Below, one piece after another: positions 15,001 to 20,131 of a stretch of 32,857 nt of DNA. The stretch lies in assembly GCA_028280845.1 (NCBI GenBank), contig JANQKZ010000052.1:1-32857 (forward strand), in the 5' to 3' direction. Source of the stretch: Opitutales bacterium (GTDB lineage Bacteria > Verrucomicrobiota > Verrucomicrobiia > Opitutales > JABSRG01). Made by a program: the position numbers and the translations under genes. The first letter of the stretch is position 1. Every line of letters starts with the position of its first letter. The notes beneath the pieces are model-generated. The model searched no databases, was not told the DNA's origin, and saw nothing but the letters and a program-made list of their open reading frames with translations.

Positions 15001-17702
15001 GTAAATTGATCCGTGTCCGTGATAGCCAACCCCCCGAAGGTCAGCGCATTGGAAGTGGACAACGTCAGGGTAGACCCGGTGATGAGATTGATTTCCGTAT
15101 CGGAGATCTCGAAACCGCCACTGCCTCCCGAAACGATGGACCCCGCTACAATGCCCACCCCGCTGTTGTCCGTCAGCGTGACCGCCCCGGTCCCGGCATT
15201 CAACGTGCCCCCCAATGTGATGTCATTCCCGGTTAATGCAGCATTTCCTCCACCTGTAGACCAGGTGTTGTTGATGGTGATAGCTCCATCCCCATCCGTA
15301 TCCGCATCCGCCGTAAAATCAAAGGAGGCAGCCGACAAGTTGCCCCCGGATCCGCTATCCGAAATCCCCTGATTGGCGGAGATCACCAGGTTGGGAGTAA
15401 AAGCATTCCCCGAGTTACTGAAGAATACGTCCTGGGCCGCATCCAAGGTGAGATTGCCGGTAATATTAGCAGCGCCGCTTGTCACATTGTTGGACCGGAT
15501 GCGCCCCACACTGACGATATGCAGATTGGCGGCCGTAATGGCATCCAGCTCGGCATTCGAGATGTCCATGGCATCTAAGGTAAAGTCGCCCAAACCAATT
15601 CCTCCCGAGGTATTGGTAAGGCTTACATCGCCCGCGCCCGCATCGATGGAGACCGCCCCATCGATATCGAAATTGCTCCCCATAATAGCCACCGCGCCCC
15701 CGCCGACGCTGGTATTCACATTGGTGTTGACGTCGACCAGGCCGCCACTCACCAGGGTAAGCGATGCTCCACTGAAACTCTGGAGGTCGATTCCATCGAT
15801 TTCGGTCACCGAGATGGCGCCACCGGATACATTAAGGGATCCAAAAGCGTTGGAGTTGTCCAAGGTAATACTGCTGCTTCCGGCATCAAAAGTGGCCGAA
15901 CCTCCGACACTCAGATTTCCATTGTCCACAATAGATTGAGCCGCAGTGATATCTAAAGTCGTGGTCACGGTCATCGCTCCCAGCGTCGTGGTTCCTGCGC
16001 GATTATTGACGATGGTGACATTGTCCCCGGACCCGGAAATGGAAACGAATTCATTCGATGCATTCGTTAAGGTCACGTCTCCAGTGATATTCAGGCTCAA
16101 ATCATCGACTTGAATGAATTCCGTCTGAGTCAGGTTTCCTCCCGCATTGATGGCCAGGTCTCCAGAACCGGTTCCCTGCAACCGCCCGTTAATCTCCACA
16201 TTACCATCTGCCGTCAGAGTAAGGGTGTTGGTCGTCCAATCCAAAGCTCCCGGACTCACTAAGTTCACGATTATGTTTCCGGCTTCACCAGGATCCGTTT
16301 GCCCGGAGGGAATTGCAGTAGAGACCTCCACATTGCCAAGCCCTAGAGCGTTTTCCAAATTCGTTACGTCCAGGATTGAAGGATTGATACCTAAGTCGTT
16401 GTCCTGGAACAGAGAATCCGTTGACCCGTCAAAATCAACGAGGTCTACATCCGTAGCGGAATTTTGTTGGATCGTGATATTTGCCGGATCCAGCAACAGG
16501 GTTCCGTTGGCTCCGTTGCTCCCAAGGAGATTGGCCGTCCCTCTGAAGTCCAACTGGTTTTTACCGGACACCTCAACAAAGCCACCGGCGTTGCCAGTTG
16601 CGGAAATAGATCCTAAATACCGGGTAACGGCATCGGCCCAGACGATAATGTTGCCTCCGTCCCCATGGGTTCCGCCATCAGCTAAGATCCGAGCGCCTTC
16701 CAGAATTATCGTTTGGGAGGCATTCCGGATATCGGGGTCGTTTCCTTGAAACCCACCGCCAACATTCACCTGCCCTCCGTCACTAACGTCACCAGAAGCA
16801 TCAATCAGTGAGCCATCCATCAATCCAACCCGGTCGCCCGTTATCTGAACCTTACCCCCGGTTTCTCCGGATGCATCCAACGTTCCAGAAACCAACACGG
16901 TTCCATCCGCGCCAGCATCGACAACAATCTCATCCGCCTCGACCAGACCGCCCACATCCATGGCCATGGAATACAGGTCACCGGAGCCGAGAAAGACTTG
17001 TCCCCCGGGAGCAGAAAGTTCGCCTTCATTTTTGATCGCAGCTCCCGGATCCACCTGATCCTCGCTAAAGCTAACAAAGAGATTTCCCTCCTCTTCACCA
17101 AGCCAGACTTCATCCCCCGCAAGCATCATAATGGTTCCATCCGGCGCGGAGATGGAGCCATAGTTCTCTACGTGTTTCCCAAGGAGCGCGATCAACCCTC
17201 CCGATATCCGACCGTAGTTAACCACATCCCCGCTGAGGTCGGTAAAGCGGTTGATACCAGCCAAAAAGTCCTGATTGCTCATAGCACCCGCGGCCGCATA
17301 CAGCTGGCCTACGTCGATAAAAGCGTCCTGCCCAAAAATAACCCCGGCTGGGTTCACCAGGAAAACAATTCCGTTAGACGAAAGGGAACCCAGAATCTGA
17401 GTGGGATTATCGGTTCCCATGATCCGGTTCAATACCGTAGCCGTCACCCCGGGCTGAATAAACCGGACCGACTCATTGGTGTGAATATCGAAACTGTGAT
17501 ACTGGATAATACTCTTATCCGAAGCGGTGATATCCGTATGCGTCCCCTGTTGGTTAAAGTTGACACTTCCCGATACCACCTGATCGACAACCGGAGCCGC
17601 ACTTAGACGAATCGGAGATATGGTGAAGAGACAAAGCGCCAGGACGGGCCCTCCCCTGGGGAGGACCTGCAAGCCTTTATCCAATGTTCTCCAAATTTTC
17701 AT
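1..17702 (-). CDS. Giant TpsA-family filamentous haemagglutinin-like exoprotein (3' end beyond window)
   Basis: Reading the minus strand from ATG at 17702 gives one open frame to the left edge: 5,900 complete codons and no stop. Residues 1-37 form a signal peptide (MKIWRTLDKG start, hydrophobic core, LSAAP end). Residues about 38-300 are the TPS/haemagglutination-activity domain, with NPAGVIFG at 117-124 followed by a VGQLYAAAG segment; this family's domain engages TpsB POTRA domains and starts beta-helix folding. A LLLDPANITI element lies near residue 400, as in many such adhesins. The rest is Gly/Thr/Asp/Ala/Val repeats: mixed beta-strand repeats (about 400-1470), an acidic part with GGND-like turns (about 1470-2150), 69- and 76-residue tandem repeats (about 2720-3720), then a roughly 226-residue super-repeat towards the edge. 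Likely a surface-exposed or released fibre; adhesion is inferred from the family. Start chosen for the signal peptide and for lying one base after the tpsB stop. Confidence 0.95.
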   Translation of the reverse strand, partial: MKIWRTLDKGLQVLPRGGPVLALCLFTISPIRLSAAPVVDQVVSGSVNFNQQGTHTDITASDKSIIQYHSFDIHTNESVRFIQPGVTATVLNRIMGTDNPTQILGSLSSNGIVFLVNPAGVIFGQDAFIDVGQLYAAAGAMSNQDFLAGINRFTDLSGDVVNYGRISGGLIALLGKHVENYGSISAPDGTIMMLAGDEVWLGEEEGNLFVSFSEDQVDPGAAIKNEGELSAPGGQVFLGSGDLYSMAMDVGGLVEADEIVVDAGADGTVLVSGTLDASGETGGKVQITGDRVGLMDGSLIDASGDVSDGGQVNVGGGFQGNDPDIRNASQTIILEGARILADGGTHGDGGNIIVWADAVTRYLGSISATGNAGGFVEVSGKNQLDFRGTANLLGSNGANGTLLLDPANITIQQNSATDVDLVDFDGSTDSLFQDNDLGINPSILDVTNLENALGLGNVEVSTAIPSGQTDPGEAGNIIVNLVSPGALDWTTNTLTLTADGNVEINGRLQGTGSGDLAINAGGNLTQTEFIQVDDLSLNITGDVTLTNASNEFVSISGSGDNVTIVNNRAGTTTLGAMTVTTTLDITAAQSIVDNGNLSVGGSATFDAGSSSITLDNSNAFGSLNVSGGAISVTEIDGIDLQSFSGASLTLVSGGLVDVNTNVNTSVGGGAVAIMGSNFDIDGAVSIDAGAGDVSLTNTSGGIGLGDFTLDAMDISNAELDAITAANLHIVSVGRIRSNNVTSGAANITGNLTLDAAQDVFFSNSGNAFTPNLVISANQGISDSGSGGNLSAASFDFTADADTDGDGAITINNTWSTGGGNAALTGNDITLGGTLNAGTGAVTLTDNSGVGIVAGSIVSGGSGGFEISDTEINLITGSTLTLSTSNALTFGGLAITDTDQFTTTTLTVGGDLDSSTSAATFGSDVVMNVTGDATFNAAVTTGSGSDAENLTINADGSTGISGSGTLASFGNLDLNTTGGTGDVGTDASNLNVSVSGTVNVSSGGEIGITSTGDVSFGTVSGSEVIDLASSGGSVTTTAALSNSGGTGDIKLSGADGVVLADNVTAAGGIAIEGDSNNSADTNDDITLPAAVVLTAEGGAITLDATTGGIDGNAGAVTLNATAGVSINDSMTTGGLASIDADTDMDGGAFTVGASGSLNASNNNINITAADVVITPTGSTTLDAGTGTISVTDSTGGIGVGASTANGSSTFNISSAELDAMTAANLDIRSSQAIDIEGVSDAGDTISGEITFDAGGAGTLTVSGASSSFTTSVSLESDGAIDLSGDLTAGGNLTLESDTDSSGGEQIVVTGTRIIGADGGDLTLSSNVDIATTESLEGRASIDVNLNAGITSEGAVTLRADYDFINGDTVEDNTGDVLINGASIDLDDGTNSGSLTLSGQNITFSGTPGLELQESGSLADPAALNLTAQGNVDLGDLSVNAGGGNIGNLIVNFGGDGTGGQLDLSGLTWGGAIDNSFTQTFTGGGGSDTLVGSNTGENFVLTGTDAGTLASGEIAFISVESLQGGSGGNDTLNLSNSTNATVITGTGAGTTTDLTTGFSSIETINAGSATDDSLTGTSSDDIFNMNTVNDGALTTTVPATLISFTGFESFDGAGGTSDSMTFAGATAGVNLDLGSISNIEGLTGSSNTDTLTASGTGSSFEVTGSGAGNADSIPYTSFETLTGAGGNDSFDLNGGTLANALDAGGGTDTLILDDVTNAVTVSGTGAGSATGITGGFTGVETVNAGSATDDSLTGTGSDDVFNMDNVNDGDLTTTVPATLISFTGFESFDGAGGTSDSMTFAGAASGVNLDLDTISNIEGLTGSGNSDTLTATGTGSDFVLNGTASGTADLIPFTSFESIAGDTGTDTLTLDNTVSTVVVTGVGSGTATGISGGFTSIETINAGTATTDSLSGDTVNNTFTLSNNTDGTLTETGVGNLIDFTGFEAYGGGTGTDTLELPDLGLTVNITSNDAGNWGSGAYTFSSIENIVGGATQTDTFIFGDGVNLSGTLDGGAGGASFDYSAYTTGLSLDLINFSNVNTLTGGNADDLFTQSTGSTFTGVINAGAGDDIFSVQDVTNLSNITFNGGSGGETAGDSIEIPDTLTVDSTTYTFINNTDGSIVIDRDTTAGTNNVTINYTGLEPISDNLDAANRVFDFSAADEVISLTNAVAAGDSTIDSDVGGEMVTFTNPSVSLTINPGNGTNTVNLTGIDASATHTLTVTGGANTDTVNLTSGIVSTIGDVTIGGGGAVENITIPDGGLTIDSNVSLTAQSDIDTATTSDSLTFDVGGLVVNSVNNTTDLAFVLTDVSGGSGNAAIDVGTNAADVSGTVSGTLSIDAGGGIAQTGGALSAGGVTTLDAGTGDITLTNTSNSFGDLTVTGDTVQITENDAITDNTAWLTGATTLNAQTNGITLDVATNSISGALGLQNNGLNNVAITVDGAGVTLGDVDIGQNLTLNTGAGGSITGTTEVNVGGTTTFNTDSDISLTNSANTFTGAIAFTQDPANLTLVDTTALQLPASFGGTGTLNLTAAGISQAAGGVTITGTTTLSATGNTIVLTDTSNDFQSTVNATGSGIQLTDANSIELGTVTDGGNLIIIANAADGGGTITDTGVITVAGSSSFTTDNTGSTGDITLDSVGNDFDSDDNGGAVSADGDTITLVDQDTIDLGTVVAATNLVVTSNAADGGGDITDSGNVSAIGNASFNTVNTNNTGGVTLGDGTTAAFGSLTVTAGSTSIAESDATVFRGTSSVSSLDLDTAGTITDDGTADLTVTGNANFNTTSDQDIILDDTYAFGSLTFDAGAVQIVESDATVFSGTSNATSLDLDTGGTITDDTTANVTITGNADFNTTSDEGITLDDTYAFGSLTFDGGAVQIVESDATIFSGTSNATSLDLDTGGTITDDMTANVTVMGNADFNTTGDEAITLDDTYAFGSLTFDGGAVTIAESDATVFSGTSNATSLDLDTGGTITDDTTANVIVTGNADFNTTGDEAITLDDTYAFGSLTFDGGVVTIAESDATVFRGTSNATSLDLDTGGTITDDTTANITVTGNADFNTTGDEAITLDDTYAFGSVTLDAGAVILVESDGTVFSGTSTMTSLNLDSDGIISDDTTANVTVTGNADFNTVSDQAITLDDTYAFGSLTFDGGVVTIAESDATVFSGTSNATSLDLDTAGTITDDTTANVTVTGNADFNTTGDEAITLHDTYAFGSLTFDGGAVTIAESDATVFSGTSNATSLDLDTAGTITDDTTAAVTVTGNANFNTTGDEAITLDDTYAFGSLTFDGGVVTIAESDATVFSGTSNATSLDLDTAGTITDDMTATVTVTGNADFNTTGDEAITLDDTYAFGTLTIDAGAVSIVESDGTVFAGINNATSVALQSAGSITDAASTTFAISGNASFNSTTNADIILGDDGGDTTNFGTLTVDGDNVTITEDSATEFAGSSTVTTVLDLNSGGAITDSVGTTLAVGGNADFAVGDDTTQAITLGDDVTDTINFGTLTVDANDVTITEDSATEFSGTNDINNNLVLVSGGAITDAVGTTLDVMGNAALTVGDNTVDDVTLGDDVTDTTHFGTLTVDGNNVLITEDSATEFAEASTVTTDLDLISGGAITDSVGTTLNVGGNADLAVGDDTTQAITLGDDGTDTINFGTLTVDANDVTITEDSGTEFAGTNDINNNLVLNSGGAITDSSTTEIVVTGLAQLSVGNTSTDDILLGDNGGDTTNFGTLAFNSNDVTITEDSATQISASTATGDVVLNSGGNITQIGTITISGSTLLNANSGAGNITLLEANNDFDDDDDGSALTFNGADVTLNDVDNLVVDTVGGNAPTATNDLTITTGGTLSIGDTSVTNNLSIDSTGQVTLADGSTADGSSIAVGGTGSAYIGSSAGVDVNSGVTLTDGNLTIEANTDVTQAAAGDLSNSTAGSIIVRADADMDGAGAIIMTDGATTTTAGAATDDILYVAGNGVVLAGLNAGGGDVSVTTTTGDITDAGNTDTNVVARYGYFEAGDGIGNDGTVDVLEIDVDRLAASAGAGGMFFSEGTNVAIDDVIVSGTEVDSSLATSTLTEGPRSDLVTASGGNISLAATGSITLNDGTVTNAGEAINANGAGNIRVNAGTSLTINTGVTSGSGNINLIADTTLDQATATADVTTTGGTIRVVSTSADITMADGALSSTTSGNLLYRAATDVTLGGLNAGTGNVAVVATGGNVIDGGDAHTDVVGGGVIIDGRAATSGVGTGANAIDTNVTTLSGRAGSGGFFINETDAGANGVTVDDVTVTVNSLAANIASTNDTEGTQSDVRVSDGGNIVITSANGIILNDGTATDDGAAVAATAGGNIRLDATGQLDVNAAVGTTDGSIHALAGGDINQGTSEAAIVVASGTGTIQVDATGAIDMADGASGITAGGDILYNGTSVDVTGLDASTGSILVNASTGSITNAGDTATDATGSGVIFNAASGGAGIGTGASRITTNVSNLAAVTDSGGMFISDTSAAGVTVTDVSVSVNNVITDGTTSGTSTGSRSDLTTANAGAISLEATNAITLNDGTLNNALFAVTAAGDGPIFISAGDTLNVNSSVVSGGSHINLQSTNNMTFGVLGDVATSTADIIVESTAGAITMSDSGTDDTSILTGTSGDIRVSANGDITLSNLSAPGGVIVNSTAGQILDAGDFATDIVTTNLLLQAGGTGGGIGNDGTVDAIDISVDTLAANAESNGIFVSEANGITVDDVSITMTRVALDSTTSDDATVQQSDLVTASGGDISLTTVAGGIILNAGTVTGANEAVNAAGSEIYINSADTLAIHSGIASGTGNITLVGASAVTQTAGAISTGGNGDIVLSSTASSITVTDGATTTAGGDILFEANGDVTLTGLNASGNVLVTSTTGDILDAGDTNDDIQAVGATLQATAAGGGIGSNGTVNALETDATTLTAAADSDGMFFDERDTTGGNGITVGEVSTVITRVAADASTSDDAAVAQSDLTTANAGTISLTTTSGGIVLNDGTTINAGNAISAGGGHIYISSADTLGVNANIDAGTAGNITLLTVNDFTQAAAADIQTTSADIIVESSAGAVIQTDSGTDGSVIESLLGGDVRVQANGDVTVSRIASNEDTLVISNTGDILDGGDFLTDVTGGLDVILQANGTAGGIGSNGTVNALEVFATTLSATSGSDGIFISEQDGVTVDETSATLSRVAADGTISVDAVVAQSDLVTTNGGDIALSTVAGSIILNDGTTTNAGEAINANGSEIHVNSADTLAINSGVTSGTGNITLVGAQAVTQTAGVISTGGIGDVSIESTGSTITVTDGATTTAGGDIQFAANGDITLTGLSATGNAGIVSGTGDILDAGDSNNDITATGVILQAAGTDGGIGHDGTTINALDTDITTLTAVAGSDDIFIDELDTTGANGLTVDEVSVIITTVAADASTSDVTINQSDVVTTNGGNIFLNTTAGSIILNDGTTTDNATAITADTTGNILLRSQSDITIAAGVTSGTGHISVEADNDLLMTTAESVISTTGAGTVYVASDADASTAGTLTMDGSASVTTGGGDILLASGEAATLGVLNASTGNVAVLATTTITDAQGDTVSGTDANGFTVETGSARVANIVAGTTRLEAGTDLGAAGNPVDTDVTTLAASAGGNIYILESDGVTVGSTTYSVEAVNTDPSGTTTITGATTLDGLTATTGVIKAETLAGAMTISQAVSAGTDIILAAKGTSNDLTVDATIDSTSSGNISLRATDDVAVNADVTSSPAPGGTLYLYATDGNIVQDPGASLVSNGGNVRLESGSDLTVGIINAGAGTISLVSGGSILDAQSDTVGIDGTGFATNSGRTVNVFANELRLEAVADIGTAGNPLDIEVTTLAALAGSNLYLYETDGITLGSVAGTVQRSNLDSTTTPIPSTTLDGVTANTG
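1363..6123 (-). repeat. Seven ~678-bp (about 226-residue) super-repeats inside the tpsA-like gene
   Basis: A marker phrase (plus-strand CC[AG]TC[AG]TTCA[AG]G-like, sometimes degenerate) recurs at 1363, 2041, 2728, 3406, 4090, 4762, 5440 and 6124. Spacings are 678, 687, 678, 684, 672, 678 and 684 bp, all multiples of three, so the protein frame is kept. Each unit also carries the same order of internal phrases. The copies are diverged, not identical, so this is an old duplication series kept by selection on the protein rather than a recent expansion. Further degenerate copies probably continue left of 1363. Confidence 0.85.
6543..7454 (-). repeat. Four 228-bp (76-residue) tandem repeats in the tpsA-like gene
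   Basis: The phrase coding NFGTLTV-type strands recurs at 6543, 6771, 6999, 7227 and 7455, exactly 228 bp apart each time. The unit is related to the adjoining 69-residue repeat but has about seven extra residues in a GDD.TDT-like turn. Each unit also carries VTI.EDSATEFSGT-like and SGGAITDA-like segments. Confidence 0.85.
7681..9543 (-). repeat. Nine exact-length 207-bp (69-residue) tandem repeats in the tpsA-like gene
   Basis: The plus-strand phrase GC[AG]TA[GC]GT[AG]TC recurs at 7681, 7888, 8095, 8302, 8509, 8716, 8923, 9130 and 9337, with a degenerate form at 9544: nine intervals of exactly 207 bp. The coded unit contains DDTYAFGSLTFDGG, then VTIAESDATVFSGTS, then SLDLDTGGTITDD, then ITVTGNADFNTTGDEAITL. 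Neighbouring copies from about 7860 to 9130 are nearly identical, so this block is the most recently amplified or homogenised part of the gene. A 219-bp transitional unit (about 7455-7674) joins it to the 228-bp series. Confidence 0.9.
11976..13517 (-). repeat. Large acidic repeats (474- and 534-bp spacing) in the tpsA-like gene
   Basis: The phrase GG[AT][TC]AGGCT[AG]TC recurs at 11976, 12450 and 12984 (474 and 534 bp apart, both multiples of three). A second marker, CCGGTCAGTCCTTC, recurs at 12244 and 12778, again 534 bp apart. The protein reads TGFESFDGAGGTSDSMTF, then NIEGLTGSSNTDTL, then LTGAGGNDSFDLNGG and similar. The Gly-Asp turns recall RTX-type calcium-binding repeats, but the strict GGxGxDxUx nonapeptide is not seen, so calcium binding is only a possibility. 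The right-hand boundary is approximate. Confidence 0.7.
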
Positions 17703-17703
17703 A

Positions 17704-19644
17704 TTAGTATGACAGGGTCACGACTACGTGTCCACGCATGTCACCACGCTGGGCATCCGCTATCGGTTGTCGGCCACCCGTGGAGGCGTCGAATTCATCC
17801 AGAGAATCCAGCACCACCCCGAGGTCGCCACGAATCCTAAGGTTGTTTAAGATGTAGAGTTCGAGGCCTCCGCCTGCCCCCCAAACGGTCTGGTCCGTTT
17901 CAAAAATCGGAATCGATCCGTTGTTCGGGTTGTCCGGATCATCCTCCAGGTTGACCTCCTGGTTCTTGGTCTGACCAAAGTCGGTGAAGAGGCGAAAGAT
18001 GAGGTCCCAGTCTGGATTTGTTAAAGGCCGTGGGGGACGGACATTCCAGCGATCCCATAGAAGCTCCGGTTGCTCGTCCTTAGCAAAGGCAGAGTAGGGC
18101 TTAAAAAGTCGGGGAATATGCAACCGATACTCCGATTGAATGTACCATCCATGGTCGGCGGCAGCCACGTTTTCGGGATAACCCCGGACGGAATAGATCC
18201 CCCCCATCACAAATTGCGCCGCGGGAATGACCCGGTTTTCCGACACGATATACTGCCCCCGGGTCGTAAACGATATCTCATGGGCCAGGGTCGAGCTCTC
18301 CCAAGTGTCCAGGTCCTTCCACTTGTTTGAGTTAAACACGGGCTCCAGGTAAAAGCTCTGGTTGATATCCCAATTGAGTTTCACCCAGGACGGGTCGGCA
18401 AACAGTCGCCCAAGGCTATCAATCGCATCGGGATCCACGGGATTCACGTTCCAGGAGCCTGTCACCGTGACATTGGTCATCATCTTTCGGGTATTCCGCG
18501 AAAAACTATAACCCAAATTTCCATAACGAATCTGATCGCGGCCTATGGTCGGTTCCAAGTCAGCAATCTGTTGCTCCACTTCCATGTCATCATACTTGAA
18601 GCCAACGAAAAAGTCGTGAGCGAAACCCCAGGTAGAAAACGGCGAGGTTCGAATCTCGAATCCGGCTTGCTTCGACGTTCCGCCAAAGGTGAGCAATGTA
18701 TTTTGGGCAAACTGATCCCCGGTAAACGTGCTGAAAATTCCATAGACGTTTGCTTTTAAATAATCGGGAAATACCAGAGGGACGGAATAACTGACCACAC
18801 CGGTATAACTCAGTTTGGGATCCGCCACTACATAGTCCACTGCCGCAATATCATCCCGGCCAAATACCTGGTAATGGTTAAACCCAACCCGGGTCTGCCA
18901 TTCCCCCACCGAGGCGGTCCCCGTATTGGCGACCTGGGCATAAGCTATCCAGGGTTTATTTTCGGTCACCAGGTAGTGGAGATCGATTTCTCCAGGAGTC
19001 CCCGAGGACGCGATCGTTGCGTCGACCCGCCGGCCGGGATGCCGATTTAAGCGCCGCAGATAATCATCCAATTTCTTCTTCCGGAAGAGAAAGGGTTCGC
19101 TCACATCTTCGATCGGACGTAGCGGGGAGTATTTAATGATCGGAGAATGCTTGGGATGATCGATAGGTTTGTCCGAGCCCACCCGTGTCCCTTTCGCCAC
19201 CGATTGGATATCCTGGATCTGCCCCACATGAATATCAATCTTAAGCGTCGTGTCCCCGGCCCGGCGACGATCTCTTCCGTTCCGCGGATCAATCTGGAAC
19301 CGGTCCGGTGAGACATAAACACTATGGACGTCTTCCTCATTGAGATACTTTACAATCGCATTCAGTACTTCCTGGACTGCCTCGCTGGTCAAGATGGCCC
19401 CCTCCGGCAATCGCCCCACTTCGATGGTGACACCCTCACCCTCCACTAGCACAGAATCATAAAATCCGTCCTTAATCGTCAGCGGGATCCTTAAGGTTTC
19501 CAAGCTCTCAACAGGGGGAAGATCATCCCGGGGTGTGGAGTATTCTACAACGAATTCACTGATCGGATATTCCAATGCAGACAACACAGCGATTCCGAAA
19601 AAGACGCCGCTGCTTAGGATGCTCTGGATCCGAAAAAAACTCAT
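17704..19644 (-). CDS. TpsB-family (ShlB/FhaC-type) outer-membrane transporter for the giant exoprotein
   Basis: 646-residue Omp85-superfamily two-partner-secretion pore. The ATG at 19644 begins MSFFRIQSILSSGVFFGIAV, a good signal peptide; the frame stays open upstream to a TTG at 19728, but that would bury the signal sequence. Residues about 35-200 hold the POTRA region (strands such as DSVLVEGEGVTIEVG and helices such as SEAVQEVLNAIVKYL). The remainder is a predicted beta-barrel with the conserved YSVRGYPEN motif (VRGY/F of the loop-6 family) and a C-terminal strand ending VVVTLSY. The stop codon is followed after one base by the tpsA-like ATG (TAATATG), so the two are one operon and likely translationally coupled. 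It should recognise the TPS domain of the partner in the periplasm and thread it through the outer membrane. Confidence 0.93.
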   Translation of the reverse strand: MSFFRIQSILSSGVFFGIAVLSALEYPISEFVVEYSTPRDDLPPVESLETLRIPLTIKDGFYDSVLVEGEGVTIEVGRLPEGAILTSEAVQEVLNAIVKYLNEEDVHSVYVSPDRFQIDPRNGRDRRRAGDTTLKIDIHVGQIQDIQSVAKGTRVGSDKPIDHPKHSPIIKYSPLRPIEDVSEPFLFRKKKLDDYLRRLNRHPGRRVDATIASSGTPGEIDLHYLVTENKPWIAYAQVANTGTASVGEWQTRVGFNHYQVFGRDDIAAVDYVVADPKLSYTGVVSYSVPLVFPDYLKANVYGIFSTFTGDQFAQNTLLTFGGTSKQAGFEIRTSPFSTWGFAHDFFVGFKYDDMEVEQQIADLEPTIGRDQIRYGNLGYSFSRNTRKMMTNVTVTGSWNVNPVDPDAIDSLGRLFADPSWVKLNWDINQSFYLEPVFNSNKWKDLDTWESSTLAHEISFTTRGQYIVSENRVIPAAQFVMGGIYSVRGYPENVAAADHGWYIQSEYRLHIPRLFKPYSAFAKDEQPELLWDRWNVRPPRPLTNPDWDLIFRLFTDFGQTKNQEVNLEDDPDNPNNGSIPIFETDQTVWGAGGGLELYILNNLRIRGDLGVVLDSLDEFDASTGGRQPIADAQRGDMRGHVVVTLSY

Positions 19645-20131
19645 GCAGACAAGGGCGCAGAGCGGCCTGGGGTAGAGGATGGCACAGAGACATACCGGCC
19701 CATCGCCCACAAGTTTGGGCGACAACAAAAAACCAACGCGTGGTGGTGTAGCGCTAGATCAGTCAAACGAGGAGAAAGAAGAAGCTAGGTAAGTATGAGA
19801 TGGAAACAATATTCTCGAAGTTCAGATTGACAATAAAGAATCATTAAAACGCAAGGGGAAAACCACTTACAAAACGAATCCCCGGATTAAAGTCACAATC
19901 CCTGTCCCACCATTTCTCAATCCTCGCCGGGGTTCTTCGGGAGCAATTCTCTTGACCATAGAATCCTGGATTGCCTCTCCGGCACCCTATTCCCAGGTAA
20001 GTGAATCTACTTCTGGGGGTTCCGCGCTGTGCGTTTCCTACTTTTTGCTGGGAACAATGCCTAAAATTTGCTTTATCCACCCTTTTAGGCTTCTTTTCCA
20101 CACGCCGAAGTCGTCATTTTTCCAAGTTTCC
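19645..20131. other. Divergent intergenic region between tpsB and the importer operon
   Basis: About 490 bases separate the tpsB ATG from the first importer permease. The region holds the candidate tps promoter and must also hold the importer promoter; I see no convincing -35/-10 pair for the latter (a TTGACC at 19952 lacks a good partner). Reading frames extend into it from both sides (TTG at 19728 minus, TTG at 19952 and ATG at 20058 plus), but the extra peptides look non-native. No hairpin-rich RNA was recognised. Confidence 0.5.
19806..19833 (-). promoter_or_regulatory. Candidate sigma70-type promoter for the tpsB-tpsA operon
   Basis: On the minus strand TTGTCA (19833-19828) and TATTGT (19811-19806) are separated by 16 bases, upstream of the tpsB ATG at 19644. 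This would give a leader of about 155 nt. It is the best match seen in the divergent spacer, but it is a motif match only. Confidence 0.35.

Noticed and set aside
160-17606. Numerous long plus-strand ORFs (for example 6172-7686, 9988-11304, 13639-15009)
   Set aside because: They are antisense to a continuous 5,900-codon minus frame with a recognisable TPS domain. Their Ser/Pro/Val-rich peptides mirror Gly/Thr/Asp repeats read backwards, and several share the exact 207-bp period, as shadows must.
19952-20131. N-terminal extension of the first permease from TTG 19952 or ATG 20058
   Set aside because: The conserved family start MRDYFIRRF is at 20132; the extra residues are not membrane-targeting or family-like.
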